DNA from: Thermococcus sp. CX2
GTDB taxonomy: Archaea; Methanobacteriota_B; Thermococci; Thermococcales; Thermococcaceae
Length of the DNA: 64,000 bases
Direction: 5' to 3'
NCBI RefSeq assembly: GCF_012027555.1
Contig: NZ_SNUQ01000002.1
Coordinates: 62,001-126,000 of the forward strand
Notes under the pieces: model-generated
The model's database searches: none
What the model was told of the DNA's origin: nothing
Seen by the model: only the letters and a program-made list of their open reading frames with translations
Part shown: positions 25,200-34,876 of the stretch, one piece after another
Layout: the number at the start of each line of letters is the position of its first letter
Numbering within the stretch: position 1 is the stretch's first letter
Program-made: the position numbers and the translations under genes

Positions 25200-26360
25200 A
25201 TGAGGAAAGCCGTCATAATCGGTGCAGGCATGACCCCGGTTGGTGAGCACTGGAAGCTCGCCCTCCGCGACCTGGCCGTCGAGGCCGTTCTCAACGCGAT
25301 GGACGATGCTGGAATAGACAAGGTTGATTCCCTTTACGTCGGAAACATGATTTCAGGCCCATTCGTCGAGCAGGAGAACCTCGGTTCGCTCATAGCCGAC
25401 TGGGCTGGCTTAGGAAACATCCCGGCAGTAAAGATCGAAGCTGCCTGTGCCAGCGGCGGTGCCGCGGTTCAGGAGGGAGTTAAAGCTGTCCTGAGCGGCC
25501 TCGAGGACGTCGTGGCCGTAGTCGGCGTCGAGAAAATGACCGATGCCTGGCCGAACGATGCCACGCGTTACCTCGCCTACGCCGCCGATGCTGAGTGGGA
25601 GCTCTTCCACGGGGCGAGCTTCGTGGCGCTCAACGCGCTCGTGATGCGCTACTACATGAAGACCTACGGCTACACCGAGGAGGACCTGGCTCTTTTCGCG
25701 GTAAATGCCCACACCAACGGAGCAAAGAACCCCTACGCGATGTTCAAGAGGCCGATAAAGCTTGAGACAGTCTTAAAGAGCCCCTACATCGCTGATCCGC
25801 TCAAGCTATTCGATGCTTCCCCGGTCTGTGACGGTGCCGCGGCGGTGATAATCACAACTCCAGAGAAGGCCAAGGAGCTCGGTGTTCCAAAGGAGAAGTG
25901 GGTAGAAGTGGCGGGAATGGGAAGGGCCATCGACACAATCAACCTCGCCAACAGGGAAGACTTACTCACGCTCAAAGCGGCAAAGGTTGCCGCCGAAAGG
26001 GCCTACAAGATGGCTGGCGTTGAGCCAAAGGACATCGACTTCTTCGAGATCCACGACGCGTTCACCATCATGGCCGCACTCAGCCTCGAGGCCCTCGGAG
26101 TAGCGAAGAAGGGAGAGGGTGCGAAGCTCGCCAGAGAAGGTCAGATCGCCATCGATGCCGACTATCCAATACAGACCATGGGCGGACTCAAGGCCAGGGG
26201 CCATCCAGTTGGAGCGACTGGCGTCTACCAGACGGTTGAGGCAGTGCTCCAGCTCCGCGGTGAGGCTCCGAACCAGGTTCCAGACGCTGAGGTGGGCCTG
26301 ACCCAGAACATAGGTGGAACCGGCTCGAACATAACGGTTACCGTTTTGAGGAGGGTCTGA
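25200..26360 (+). CDS. Acetyl-CoA C-acetyltransferase (archaeal thiolase)
   Basis: 386 aa. Forms acetoacetyl-CoA for HMG-CoA synthase. IEAACASGGAAVQEG carries the nucleophilic Cys, FFEIHDAFTIMAALSLEAL the family His-containing loop, and GGLKARGHPVGATGVYQ the conserved His/Gly motif. The second catalytic Cys typical of bacterial thiolases is replaced, as in other archaeal SCP2-like thiolases. ATG 25200 follows GAGGTGGTTGAG; the upstream in-frame GTG is part of that signal. Genes are 1-10 bases apart, consistent with a stoichiometric complex. Confidence 0.94.
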   Translation: MRKAVIIGAGMTPVGEHWKLALRDLAVEAVLNAMDDAGIDKVDSLYVGNMISGPFVEQENLGSLIADWAGLGNIPAVKIEAACASGGAAVQEGVKAVLSGLEDVVAVVGVEKMTDAWPNDATRYLAYAADAEWELFHGASFVALNALVMRYYMKTYGYTEEDLALFAVNAHTNGAKNPYAMFKRPIKLETVLKSPYIADPLKLFDASPVCDGAAAVIITTPEKAKELGVPKEKWVEVAGMGRAIDTINLANREDLLTLKAAKVAAERAYKMAGVEPKDIDFFEIHDAFTIMAALSLEALGVAKKGEGAKLAREGQIAIDADYPIQTMGGLKARGHPVGATGVYQTVEAVLQLRGEAPNQVPDAEVGLTQNIGGTGSNITVTVLRRV

Positions 26361-26361
26361 A

Positions 26362-26766
26362 ATGTCTAGGCCAATGCAGGTTTCCCGTTACTGGAGGCAC
26401 TTCCGCGAGAAGTACAGGCTCATCGGTGGAAAGTGCGAGAACGGTCATGTCCACTTCCCAAAGAGGCCAATCTGCCCAGTCTGCGGCAGCAGGGAGATCG
26501 AAGAGGTAGAACTGAGCGGAAAGGGCAAAGTGCTAAGCTGGACCCTCGTTAGAAATCCGCCCAGTGGCTTTGAATACTACAAGCCCTATCCCCTCGCCCT
26601 CATAGAGCTCGAGGAGGGGCCGATAGTTCTGGCCCAGCTCACGGACGTTGATCCAGAGGAGATAGACTTCGGCATGGAAGTTGAAGTCGTCACCAAGAAG
26701 ATAAGGGAGTTCGAGGAGGACGGAATAATCCTCTACGGCTACAAGTTCAGGCCGCCAGTGAAATGA
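26362..26766 (+). CDS. DUF35 OB-fold/zinc-ribbon protein of the thiolase-HMGCS complex
   Basis: 134 aa. The N-terminal rubredoxin-like zinc ribbon reads KCENGHVHFPKRPICPVCGS (about residues 27-46). The rest is an OB-fold (VLSWTLVRNPPSGFEYYKPY, then VLAQLTDVDPEEIDFGMEV). In the archaeal complex DUF35 bridges thiolase and HMG-CoA synthase and its CoA-binding site forms the shared channel; it has no catalysis of its own. It begins one base after the thiolase stop. A pyrimidine-rich tract follows its stop. Confidence 0.93.
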   Translation: MSRPMQVSRYWRHFREKYRLIGGKCENGHVHFPKRPICPVCGSREIEEVELSGKGKVLSWTLVRNPPSGFEYYKPYPLALIELEEGPIVLAQLTDVDPEEIDFGMEVEVVTKKIREFEEDGIILYGYKFRPPVK

Positions 26767-26858
26767 TCCGAGTTCTTTTCCACTTCCTTTTTCCCTGGTG
26801 ATCCTTGAGGGAAGTTTAAGAGAAAACCAGTCCAACAAAGGAAATTGAGAAACGAGAT

Positions 26859-27164
26859 TCAAGCCTTCTCTATCCTCATCCTATCTCCATTCTCGAACTC
26901 CAGCTCAAGCTTCCCGCGCTCCATCTTGACCTTAACGCCATCTACGACGGCCTCTATTTTCCCGCCCTTTGCCTCAACTCCAAGCATCTTCGCTATCTCT
27001 CCAACGCTCTTTAAAGAGCCGCTCATCGTCGTTTCAAGGGTCTCTCCACTGCTCTCTATCGTCACCTTCAGCCTGCCCTTTCCTTCCCTTATAAAACTCT
27101 CTTCTCTAAGTTCCTCGTTCAACTTCCTCACCTTCTCGGGACTTGGTGGATCTATGCAAGGCAT
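26859..27164 (-). CDS. Hypothetical small alpha/beta protein
   Basis: 101 aa, family not recognised. The first 30 residues are helical and charged. The rest alternates short strands (RLKVTIES, KIEAVVDGVKVKME, KLELEFENGDRMRIE), with a helix SLKSVGEIAKMLGV between them. There is no membrane segment. ATG 27164 follows GGGTGGATGCT; the in-frame GTG upstream overlaps that signal. It lies 17 bases downstream of the GNAT gene on the same strand and converges on the DUF35 gene. Confidence 0.6.
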   Translation of the reverse strand: MPCIDPPSPEKVRKLNEELREESFIREGKGRLKVTIESSGETLETTMSGSLKSVGEIAKMLGVEAKGGKIEAVVDGVKVKMERGKLELEFENGDRMRIEKA

Positions 27165-27181
27165 AGCATCCACCCAACAAA

Positions 27182-27685
27182 CTAACTATCTTTCCGCTCT
27201 TTATCATCCTTTCGGAGATCCTTTACCATCCTGACCCATATCCCGCTCTGTCCAACTTTCCTGAAACCGTAGCTCTCGTAGAATTTAATGGCACCTTCGT
27301 TCTTCTCCCCCACCCAGAGCTCTATCCTGTTGTTGTATTTGCTCAGGTATTCCAAGCACTTCTCCATGAGCTTGTGGCCTATCCCGTGCCCCTGGAAACG
27401 TTTGTCCACCACAAACTCGTGTACTGCACCGACGACCCTCCCCTCGTACTTGCTGTACCAGTCGTTATCGCAGACTATGAAGCCCACTATTTCATCCCCA
27501 AGCTTCGCCACGAAGAAGCCGTCCTTGGCCTTGTTCCAGCACCATCTCAGATAGCGCTTGGCGTAGCTCTCGCCCTCGCCGCCGTACTCGCGCATATTCT
27601 CATAGCCACTCATGTATATCTCGATGAGCCTCTCAAGAATTTCCTGGTCGAGTTTTTGCAGCTTCTCTATCCTTACCTCACTCAT
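27182..27685 (-). CDS. GNAT family N-acetyltransferase
   Basis: 167 aa. The acetyl-CoA pyrophosphate loop is RFQGHGIGHKLMEKCLEYL (about residues 99-117), preceded by the beta4 strand VVGAVHEFVVDKRF and followed by IELWVGEKNEGAIKFYESYG, the motif B region. The substrate is unknown; similarity to RimI-like protein acetyltransferases is only general. ATG 27685 has no clear Shine-Dalgarno, and a TATA-like CTTTTATAAACC lies about 25 bases upstream on the minus strand, so translation is probably leaderless. Confidence 0.85.
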   Translation of the reverse strand: MSEVRIEKLQKLDQEILERLIEIYMSGYENMREYGGEGESYAKRYLRWCWNKAKDGFFVAKLGDEIVGFIVCDNDWYSKYEGRVVGAVHEFVVDKRFQGHGIGHKLMEKCLEYLSKYNNRIELWVGEKNEGAIKFYESYGFRKVGQSGIWVRMVKDLRKDDKERKDS

Positions 27686-27757
27686 CAAACTAGGACTACG
27701 GCGAGGGGTTTATAAAAGATAGCTCCAAGCTTCAAGTGGAGCCAAAAGGTGATTGAT

Positions 27758-28291
27758 ATGGGGAAGGCAAAGCCCAAGATATGTGAAATCTGCGGTGCCA
27801 CCATCAGGGGTCCGGGTCACACGATACGGGTCGAGGGAGCCGAGCTCCTCGTCTGCGACCGCTGTTACGAGAAATACGGGCGTAAAAAGCCCGGAACCTT
27901 CAGCGTGATGCCCACCGGAAGAGAGCCAAGGAGGCCATACGCGAGGCCCAGGCCAAAGCCGGCTCCCAAGCCAAGGACGGAGAGGCCCCTCTACACGGAG
28001 GACATCGTCGAGGACTATGCGGAGAGAGTTTACCAGGCGATACAGAGAAGCGGAAAGAGCTACGAGGAGCTTTCGCACGAGATCGGCCTCTCGATGAAGG
28101 ATCTAAAGGCCATAGCCCACGGCTACCGCGAGCCGACGATAAAGGAGGCCAAGAAGCTGGAGAAGTACTTCAAGATAACCCTCATCGAGCGCGTCGAGGA
28201 AGTCCCCAAGGAGAAGGCAACTATACCCAAGGACTACGAGCCAACCCTTGGCGATATAGCGAACATCAGGATCAGGAAGAGGAAGAAGTAA
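27758..28291 (+). CDS. Multiprotein bridging factor 1 homologue (aMBF1)
   Basis: 177 aa. N-terminal zinc ribbon with ICEICG and VCDRCYEKYG (about residues 9-50), a Pro/Arg/Lys-rich linker (about 55-85), then a helix-turn-helix of the Cro/XRE type (about 92-150, SYEELSHEIGLSMKDLKAIA). Archaeal MBF1 associates with the ribosomal small subunit and links to translation rather than acting as a classic co-activator. ATG 27758 follows GGTGATTGAT. The basic tail ends RIRKRKK. Confidence 0.93.
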   Translation: MGKAKPKICEICGATIRGPGHTIRVEGAELLVCDRCYEKYGRKKPGTFSVMPTGREPRRPYARPRPKPAPKPRTERPLYTEDIVEDYAERVYQAIQRSGKSYEELSHEIGLSMKDLKAIAHGYREPTIKEAKKLEKYFKITLIERVEEVPKEKATIPKDYEPTLGDIANIRIRKRKK

Positions 28292-28347
28292 CTGCGACGC
28301 TTGACGATGACCCAACAAACGCGAGAAGAAAGGGAACTGGAGGTTCA

Positions 28348-28755
28348 TTAAAACTCTTCAAAGTCCTCTTCCTTTCTCTTGGCCCTCTCCTCGCCCTTAG
28401 TTCTCTTTGGTGGGTGGAAGCCGCGGAGCTTCTCAAAGGTTCCCCAGAGCCTGAGGAGCTCCCTGTGAACCTCTGTATCCGGAGGTATCACGAGAATGTG
28501 AGCGGGCGGATGGATGTCCATAAGCCTGCCTATAGCCTTCGCTGGGGGGAGGTCTATCTGAGCCACCACGTGAGCTTTGAACTTCTTCCTTGGCTTCTCT
28601 CCGGAGATCTTCTCAAATGCCCAGTCAGAGAGCGCGGGGGGTATTATCCTCGGGTCTCCCCTTATCCGCATACCGCCGTAGCGGACGAGGTCGGCCAGTG
28701 CTACGCTGGCCTTCTGGAAGTTGTCGGTTCTCACCAATACTATAGTGTTTAGCAT
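28348..28755 (-). CDS. DUF356-like protein
   Basis: 135 aa. NTIVLVRTDNFQKASVALAD and HPPAHILVIPPDT resemble the DUF356 family known from methanogens and other archaea, an alpha/beta protein of unknown function. The last about 25 residues are highly charged (KRTKGEERAKRKEEDFEEF). The ATG at 28755 is preceded by GGTGGTGAGAGC. It lies alone on the minus strand between aMBF1 and DUF505. Family assignment is from memory. Confidence 0.6.
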   Translation of the reverse strand: MLNTIVLVRTDNFQKASVALADLVRYGGMRIRGDPRIIPPALSDWAFEKISGEKPRKKFKAHVVAQIDLPPAKAIGRLMDIHPPAHILVIPPDTEVHRELLRLWGTFEKLRGFHPPKRTKGEERAKRKEEDFEEF

Positions 28756-28874
28756 GCTCTCACCACCACCAACTTATCAGTGGTCTTTTTAAGTCTTCTC
28801 CATTTTTAGTTACCGAAAGTTTTAAAAAAATGTGGGTAATAAAAAAGTCCGAAAAGGCAGGGGAGGGATGGGGG

Positions 28875-30578
28875 ATGTTTCTGAAAAGGAGGCACCTCGA
28901 GATTCTGAAGGAGATGAAGAACACCGAGAGCGGGGCCGAAATAGAGGCGAAACTCCCAGAAGAGTTCCAGATAAGAGCTGTTGAGCTCTACATCCTCGGC
29001 TTCGTCGAGCTTGAGGGGGGTAAAATAAGGTTCACCGAGGCAGGAAAGAGGATGCTTGAGCTCGTCGAAAAGCTTGACGTTGAAAAACTGCCCGACGTCT
29101 TTGCCGATAGCGAGATAATCAAGATACTCGAGCTGGCCGTCGAGACCGGAGAGGTTCCCGAGGAGTGGATGGAGCTCCTCAGGGAGAGGCAGCTGGCTGA
29201 CGAGAACGGTGTTAACGAGCTTGGAAGGGAGCTCCTGAAGATATACCGTGAGACCCACCCGGTCGTTTACCTCACGCCCGAGATAGTCTCCTTCCTCCGC
29301 GGAATGCCCAAGATAGGAACCCTGGACGAGCTGGTGAACTACAAGAACGCCAGGCTCTACGGAGACAACATCACTAACGCCCTTCAGGCGATGAGGCTTC
29401 TCAAGATTTCGCCCGCCACCGAGAAGGGGAAGGCCTTCGTCGCCACCCCCGCGGCGAGGCTCGCGCTCAAGGCCGCCAGCATGGTACCCGTCTTCACGGG
29501 CGCGATAACCCTGAGGAAGGAGGACTTCGAGGCCCTCAAGGCGGGCAAGAGGAGCGCGGCCAGCGATGCCCAGGGCTTCACCGATGAGAAGGGCATCACA
29601 GAGTTTGGAAAAGCCATGATGGAAACCTACGAGGCCATAGGCAGGGAAGAGGAGAGGATCCTTCCAATATACCTGCTGGCAGACGAGCTCAAGGTTCTCG
29701 AGGCTATAGCTGAGATAGAAGAGAAATACAAGACCAACCCAGAAATCCTGCCAACGTACAGGGAGATAGAGAAGCTCGCCAAAGTAGAGGACCTCGGAGC
29801 GGTGCTTCACATCCTCGAGTCAAAGGAGCTCATCGAGAGAAAGCTCGTGAAGAACAAGGACACCTACTGGCTTACCGACTGGGGCAGGAATGCTAAGGAG
29901 TTCGGCGTCGTAACTGCAGACGGAATGAAGGCCCTCACCTACGCCGAGAGCGGTGATGTCCCAATAGCCGAGTGGGTGCTCAAGGCCAAGGAGGAGGGCC
30001 TGATAAGGAACGGAATCACCGATAAGGGCAGGTTCTACCTCAGGATGAGCAGGGAGATAAAGAGGAAGCCATACTTAACCAAGTACGATGCCGCCATACT
30101 CCTCAAGACGCCGAAGAGGAAGTACATCTCAAGGAGTGAGCTGGTGGAGCTCGTGAGGGACTACGTCGGCGGGGACGAGAGGGACATCGTAAGGGCCATT
30201 GGAGAGGCCGAGGCAAAGGGCTTCATCGTCGAGCTCCAGAACGGCATGGTCAAGCTCACCGAGCTCGGCGAGAAGGTCAAGACGGCCATTGAGAACGCCA
30301 AGGTTCAAGAAGTCATCGCCACGAAGTTTGGAATTACGCCAACGACCTACAACGTGCTCCGCGTGATCTACGAGAACCTCGAGGTCTTCAACAGGATATG
30401 GAAGGAGAAGGGAGAGGTTAAGGACTACAAGCAGGATGAGGTAGACGTGATAAGGAAGCACCTCAGCCTCAGCGAGGAGGAAATCAAGAAGGCCCTAACG
30501 GTACTGAGGGCACTGGGCTTCCTCGGAGAGAAGAGCCTCACGGAGGCCGGAAGGCTGCTCGTGGAGGCCTACCTCTGA
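28875..30578 (+). CDS. DUF505 family protein with repeated winged-helix-like units
   Basis: 567 aa, archaeal DUF505 type. The protein reads as a string of winged-helix-like modules: short helices followed by wing segments such as GKIRFTEAGKRMLELV, GITEFGKAMMETYEAIG, DTYWLTDWGRNAKEFG, GITDKGRFYLRMSRE, GMVKLTELGEKVKTAI and KSLTEAGRLLVEAYL. Each ends in an LTE/ITD-x-G-(K/R) turn, at roughly 60-100-residue spacing. No enzymatic motif or membrane segment is visible. Binding to nucleic acid or protein is an inference from the repeats. ATG 28875 is preceded by GGAGGGATGGG; a longer in-frame form starting at 28830 lacks support. Confidence 0.8.
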   Translation: MFLKRRHLEILKEMKNTESGAEIEAKLPEEFQIRAVELYILGFVELEGGKIRFTEAGKRMLELVEKLDVEKLPDVFADSEIIKILELAVETGEVPEEWMELLRERQLADENGVNELGRELLKIYRETHPVVYLTPEIVSFLRGMPKIGTLDELVNYKNARLYGDNITNALQAMRLLKISPATEKGKAFVATPAARLALKAASMVPVFTGAITLRKEDFEALKAGKRSAASDAQGFTDEKGITEFGKAMMETYEAIGREEERILPIYLLADELKVLEAIAEIEEKYKTNPEILPTYREIEKLAKVEDLGAVLHILESKELIERKLVKNKDTYWLTDWGRNAKEFGVVTADGMKALTYAESGDVPIAEWVLKAKEEGLIRNGITDKGRFYLRMSREIKRKPYLTKYDAAILLKTPKRKYISRSELVELVRDYVGGDERDIVRAIGEAEAKGFIVELQNGMVKLTELGEKVKTAIENAKVQEVIATKFGITPTTYNVLRVIYENLEVFNRIWKEKGEVKDYKQDEVDVIRKHLSLSEEEIKKALTVLRALGFLGEKSLTEAGRLLVEAYL

Positions 30579-30597
30579 TTTCCCTTCCTTTTCTTCC
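30579..30597 (+). terminator. Pyrimidine-rich terminator of the DUF505 gene
   Basis: TTTCCCTTCCTTTTCTTCC directly follows the stop codon, a T/C tract of the usual Thermococcales type. Confidence 0.4.
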
Positions 30598-30640
30598 ACG
30601 TTCAATTTTTGGGGTTTTGACATTTTCATGACCTAAACCT

Positions 30641-30682
30641 TTAAAAACTTCGAGCGTTCATTTATAAAGGGTTTTTAAACCC
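30641..30682 (+). promoter_or_regulatory. TBP promoter with palindrome
   Basis: Two TATA-like boxes, CTTTAAAAAC (30640-30649) and TTTATAAAG (30661-30669), precede the tbp start. A perfect palindrome GGGTTT-TT-AAACCC (30669-30682) lies between the second box and the Shine-Dalgarno. Autoregulation of TBP through this region is possible but unproven. Confidence 0.45.
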
Positions 30683-30702
30683 ACCATCCGGAGGTGTAAG
30701 CC

Positions 30703-31275
30703 TTGGTAGACATGAGCAATGTAAAGCTCAGGATCGAGAACATTGTCGCTTCTGTGGATTTGTTCACGCAGCTCAACCTCGAGAAAGTCATCGAAATATG
30801 CCCCAACTCCAAGTACAACCCCGAGGAGTTCCCGGGTATTATATGTCGCTTCGATGAGCCGAAGGTGGCCCTTCTGATATTCAGCTCGGGCAAGCTCGTC
30901 GTCACCGGTGCAAAGAGCGTCGAAGACATCGAGAGGGCAGTCAACAAGCTCATCCAGATGCTCAAGCGCATAGGGGCCAAGTTCCAGCGCGCGCCACAGA
31001 TAGACATCCAGAACATGGTATTCAGCGGCGATATCGGCATGGAGTTCAACCTCGATGCGGTTGCTTTGAGCCTGCCCAACTGTGAGTATGAACCAGAGCA
31101 GTTCCCGGGCGTTATCTACCGCGTTAAGGAGCCAAGGGCCGTTATACTGCTCTTCTCATCAGGAAAGATAGTCTGCTCCGGCGCGAAGAGCGAGCACGAC
31201 GCCTGGGAAGCCGTGAGAAAGCTCCTAAGGGAGCTCGAGAAGTACGGGCTCATCGAGGAAGAGGATGAGTGGTGA
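30703..31275 (+). CDS. tbp: TATA-box-binding protein
   Basis: 190 aa. Two direct repeats of about 90 residues form the saddle: [20 protein letters not shown] with [13 protein letters not shown], and [19 protein letters not shown] with [13 protein letters not shown]. The C-terminus is acidic (IEEEDEW). TBP bends the promoter and recruits TFB and RNA polymerase. The TTG start at 30703 lies six bases after GGAGGTG; the ATG three codons on would be 15 bases away and so is less likely. This gives the MVDMS beginning known from Pyrococcus. Confidence 0.97.
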   Translation: MVDMSNVKLRIENIVASVDLFTQLNLEKVIEICPNSKYNPEEFPGIICRFDEPKVALLIFSSGKLVVTGAKSVEDIERAVNKLIQMLKRIGAKFQRAPQIDIQNMVFSGDIGMEFNLDAVALSLPNCEYEPEQFPGVIYRVKEPRAVILLFSSGKIVCSGAKSEHDAWEAVRKLLRELEKYGLIEEEDEW

Positions 31276-31296
31276 TCCCTTTGGAGGGCGCGGGCC

Positions 31297-32304
31297 TTGC
31301 CCGCTTACGAAGTTTTATACTCTCCCCTCTTCAGGGAGCACAGACCTGAGGAATACCACCCCGAGAACCCGAGCAGGCTGGACTACGCTATAGAGGGCCT
31401 AAAAGCCAACGACCTTTGGAAGAACGTCAGGGAGCCGGAGGAAGCCACCCTTAACGACCTCCTTGGGGTTCACGAGAGGCCCTACGTGGAGAGGGTAAGG
31501 GAGCTGAGTAAAAGCTCCGGAAACCTCGACCCCGACACCTACGTTTCTCCGGGCACCTGGAACGCGGCATTAAAGGCCTTTGGGGCTTCCCGCGAGGCCG
31601 CGCTTTCGGCGATGGAGCGAAAAGGCCTCTACCTCGCCCTTGTCAGGCCGCCCGGCCATCACTCTGGCAGGAATGGAAAAGCCTTCAACGCCCCGACGCT
31701 TGGCTTCTGCATATTCAACAACATAGCTGGAGCGGCTAAGCTCGTTGAAGCCCTCGACGGAAAGGCGGTAATCATCGACTTCGACGCCCACCACGGCAAC
31801 GGGACACAGGAGATTTTCTGGAACGACCCAAACGTGATTCACATCGATATCCACGAGACAGACATCTACCCCTGGAGCGGCCACGAACATGAGGTCGGCG
31901 GCAGAGATGCAAAAGGAACCAAAGTAAACATACCCATGCCGCACTACTCACGGGACGACGACTACATCTTCGTATGGAGGGAGATAGTTGTACCCATAGT
32001 CGAGAACCTCGATCCAAAGGTCATCCTCATCTCTGCGGGCTTTGATGGCTTCCTCGGGGAGCACCTCACGACGTTGAGACTTACGGAGAGGTTCTTCCGC
32101 TATGCTGGCTCAACGCTTTCCAAGTACTCCCTCGCGGTAATCCTCGAGGGCGGCTACGACGTTGGACTGAGGAAGGGCCTGCCAGCTTTCATTGAGGGCC
32201 ACTTAAGCGGGATGGAAACTGAAGAGACCGTTCATCCAAGCTACGAAACCCTCAAAACTGTGGAGAAAATAATCGAGATACAAAAAGAGTGGTGGGAAAT
32301 TTAA
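31297..32304 (+). CDS. Histone deacetylase/acetoin utilisation (AcuC/HDAC-like) family hydrolase
   Basis: 335 aa of the arginase-deacetylase fold. Zinc and active-site motifs are intact: RPPGHHSGRNG (the His pair), FCIFNNIAGAAKL, IDFDAHHGNGTQEIFW (Asp and His ligands), IDIHETDIYPW and SAGFDGFLGE (third ligand Asp). Archaeal members deacetylate small molecules such as polyamines or proteins; the substrate here is open. The TTG start at 31297 follows GGAGGGCG. It lies 21 bases after tbp on the same strand and probably shares its transcript. Confidence 0.93.
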   Translation: MPAYEVLYSPLFREHRPEEYHPENPSRLDYAIEGLKANDLWKNVREPEEATLNDLLGVHERPYVERVRELSKSSGNLDPDTYVSPGTWNAALKAFGASREAALSAMERKGLYLALVRPPGHHSGRNGKAFNAPTLGFCIFNNIAGAAKLVEALDGKAVIIDFDAHHGNGTQEIFWNDPNVIHIDIHETDIYPWSGHEHEVGGRDAKGTKVNIPMPHYSRDDDYIFVWREIVVPIVENLDPKVILISAGFDGFLGEHLTTLRLTERFFRYAGSTLSKYSLAVILEGGYDVGLRKGLPAFIEGHLSGMETEETVHPSYETLKTVEKIIEIQKEWWEI

Positions 32305-32313
32305 AAGGAAGAC

Positions 32314-32922
32314 TCAGAGCCCAAGCATCTCTTTTGCCGCCTGGACTCCGAGGTCGAAGGCCTTCATGTTGACGTCGACAGCCTTCGGTGGAACACTAAC
32401 CCTGATGACCTCCTTGACGTGCTCGGCGTCAAGCGGGAAGCCTGGGGTCTGCGTGAGTGCTCCAATGAGGACGACGTTCGTGGTGATGACGTTGCCGGCC
32501 TTCATGGCGAGCTCTTCGGCGTCAAAGGCCATGAACTTGGCCTCGAAGTCCTCCTCGACGACCTTCTTTATCTCCTCTAAGCTTGGATACTTGGCGAGGC
32601 CCATGGAGACCTGAACCGGCGGGATCGGCCTCGCGTTGGTGAAGACGAGTCCACCCTTCTTGAGGTAGTTGATGTAGCGCAGAGCCTCGACAGGCTCGAA
32701 GGAGAGTATGACGTCAGCTTTTCCTTCCGGAACCATCGCACCGTAAACGTCTTCGCCGAAGCGGACGTAAGCGATAACGCTACCGAAGCGCTGGCTCATT
32801 CCGTGAACCTCACCAACTCTCACTTTGTAGCCGGCACGGAGGGCGGCCCAGCCGAGAAGGTTTGCGGCCGTAAGGATTCCCTGGCCGCCAACTCCGGTGA
32901 TAACGATGTTGTACTCCCTCAT
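32314..32922 (-). CDS. iorB: Indolepyruvate ferredoxin oxidoreductase beta subunit
   Basis: 202 aa. The gamma-type domain of 2-oxoacid:ferredoxin oxidoreductases: [20 protein letters not shown] at the N-terminus, [20 protein letters not shown] in the middle. With IorA it oxidatively decarboxylates aryl pyruvates, made by transamination of Trp, Phe and Tyr, to aryl-acetyl-CoA, reducing ferredoxin. Its ATG overlaps the iorA stop (ATGA), implying coupled translation and 1:1 assembly. Convergent with the HDAC-like gene, 9 bases apart. Confidence 0.95.
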   Translation of the reverse strand: MREYNIVITGVGGQGILTAANLLGWAALRAGYKVRVGEVHGMSQRFGSVIAYVRFGEDVYGAMVPEGKADVILSFEPVEALRYINYLKKGGLVFTNARPIPPVQVSMGLAKYPSLEEIKKVVEEDFEAKFMAFDAEELAMKAGNVITTNVVLIGALTQTPGFPLDAEHVKEVIRVSVPPKAVDVNMKAFDLGVQAAKEMLGL

Positions 32923-34865
32923 AGCTCTCCCTCCCTGACCTTCTCAAAGGCATCAAACGGACAGACCTGCGCACATCCACCGCAGCCCCAGCACATGAGC
33001 GGGTCGACCTTTGCCTTCTTCTTCTCGGCATCCCAGTAGATTGCTGGACAGCCGTAGGCGTTGATACAGACCTTACAGCCGGTACACTTCTCCTCGTTGA
33101 CCTGGTAGAGCGGCCACTGTATGCGTGCCTTCCTGAGCTCGCCGATCCTGTGGAGGGCACAGACCCTTCTCGAAACGACGACGCTCACACCCTCTACCTG
33201 GAGGGCCTTCTTGATGGTCTCGGTGGTGGCCTTTATGTCGTAGGGATCAACGACCGCAACGAAGTCCGCTCCAAGGGCCTTTGCAACTTCCTCAATCATA
33301 ATCTGCTTGCCTGGTCCGTGCGGTGTGTCGCCGGTTCCCGGGTTCGGCTGGTCACCGGTCATTGCCGTGACGAGGTTGTCGACGACGACTATGACGACGT
33401 TGGAGCGGTTGTAGATGGCGTTCGCCAAAGCTGGAAGTCCCGTGTGGAAGAAGGTCGAGTCTCCGATGGTTGCCACGATAACCTTCTTCTCCTTGCCCTC
33501 CTTGTGCTCGTCCTCGGCGACGGAGCCGTTGAGGGCTATGCTGAGACCGTGGGCAACTCCTATCGAACCGCCCATCGCAACGGTTGTATCGACAGCCTTG
33601 AGCGGCGGGAGAACACCGAGGGTGTAACAGCCGATGTCGCTCGGGAATATGGCCCTGGGCGTTGCGGCCTTCTTGATGGCGTAGAAGGTGTTCCTGTGCG
33701 GACAGGCAGGACAGAGGCTTGGCGGCCTCGGCGGAACCATCTCGCTAACTTTCTTATACTTCTCGTCGAGCTCGGCAAAGTCTATTGGGGTTTCAAGGCC
33801 GAGGAACTTCGCTATGGCCTCGACAGCTCTCCTCGTGGTCATCTCGTAGATCCTCGGAACGATGTCCTTGCCGTGTATCGGAATCCTGATGTCCCTATCG
33901 AAGGCCCAGGTCTTGACCTGCTCCTCAACCACCGGTTCGAGCTCCTCAACGATGAGAACCTTCTCAAGGCCGTCGAAGAACTTCTCGAGAAGTCCGTATG
34001 GAACCGGGAACGGGGTTCCTAGCTTGAGTATCTTGACGTCTTCGATGCCGAGCCATGCCAGAGCTTCCTTGACGTAGGCGTAGCTCAAACCCGGAGCGAT
34101 GATACCGACCTTGGCGTCCTCTTTGCCCTCAATCCAGTTGAATGGGCAGTTGTCGAGCTCCTCTCTTATCTTCTCTATCTTCTCGAGTATCTGCGGATGG
34201 AAGCGCCTCGCGTTGGAGGGAACATCGACGAACCTGCTCGGGTCCTTCTTGAACTCACCGAACTTCCTCTTGCCGGTCTTTATTTCCTCCGGGAGCTCAC
34301 CGAGAACTACGTCGCCCCTAGCGTGGGAGCTCCTCGTGGTGGTTCTGAGGATGACGAAGTGCTTGAACTTCTCACTCAGCTCGAAGGCGTACTTCGTCAT
34401 CTCCTTGGCTTCATGCGGCGAAATCGGCTCGAGAACGGGGACGTTCGCGAACTTAGCATAAACGCGCGTGTCCTGCTCGTTCTGTGAAGACCACATGCTC
34501 GGGTCGTCGGCGACCATTATGACGAAGCCGCCCTCAACGCCCATTCCAACGGCGCTCATGAAGGTGTCGGCAGCGACGTTCAAGCCAACGTGCTTCATTG
34601 CCGTCATGGCCCTCAATCCAGCCCAGGCGGCGCTCAAAGCAGTCTCAAAAGCCACTTTCTCGTTGGTAGAGTACTCCATGTAAACTCCAGCCTTCTTGGC
34701 AACCATTGCCATCGTATCAGTCAGCTCAGAGCTCGGCGTTCCTGGATAGGCGGCAAAAACCGCTATGTTGGCCTCGAGGGCACCTCTGGCTATGGCCTGA
34801 TTGCCGAGGAGGAGAACCCTCTCCCCCGGCTTGTCCCACAACACTATGTCAGTAACCTTCGCCAT
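32919..34865 (-). CDS. iorA: Indolepyruvate ferredoxin oxidoreductase alpha subunit
   Basis: 648 aa. Domains in order: pyrimidine-type TPP domain ([37 protein letters not shown]), a middle domain, then the PP-type TPP domain ([26 protein letters not shown]). A C-terminal pair of [4Fe-4S] motifs follows: [14 protein letters not shown] and [15 protein letters not shown] 34865 follows GAGGTGATTTTGG. It lies 11 bases after the acdA stop. The gene order acdA-iorA-iorB joins oxidation of aryl pyruvates with recovery of the thioester as ATP. Confidence 0.96.
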   Translation of the reverse strand: MAKVTDIVLWDKPGERVLLLGNQAIARGALEANIAVFAAYPGTPSSELTDTMAMVAKKAGVYMEYSTNEKVAFETALSAAWAGLRAMTAMKHVGLNVAADTFMSAVGMGVEGGFVIMVADDPSMWSSQNEQDTRVYAKFANVPVLEPISPHEAKEMTKYAFELSEKFKHFVILRTTTRSSHARGDVVLGELPEEIKTGKRKFGEFKKDPSRFVDVPSNARRFHPQILEKIEKIREELDNCPFNWIEGKEDAKVGIIAPGLSYAYVKEALAWLGIEDVKILKLGTPFPVPYGLLEKFFDGLEKVLIVEELEPVVEEQVKTWAFDRDIRIPIHGKDIVPRIYEMTTRRAVEAIAKFLGLETPIDFAELDEKYKKVSEMVPPRPPSLCPACPHRNTFYAIKKAATPRAIFPSDIGCYTLGVLPPLKAVDTTVAMGGSIGVAHGLSIALNGSVAEDEHKEGKEKKVIVATIGDSTFFHTGLPALANAIYNRSNVVIVVVDNLVTAMTGDQPNPGTGDTPHGPGKQIMIEEVAKALGADFVAVVDPYDIKATTETIKKALQVEGVSVVVSRRVCALHRIGELRKARIQWPLYQVNEEKCTGCKVCINAYGCPAIYWDAEKKKAKVDPLMCWGCGGCAQVCPFDAFEKVREGEL

Positions 34866-34876
34866 CCAAAATCACC

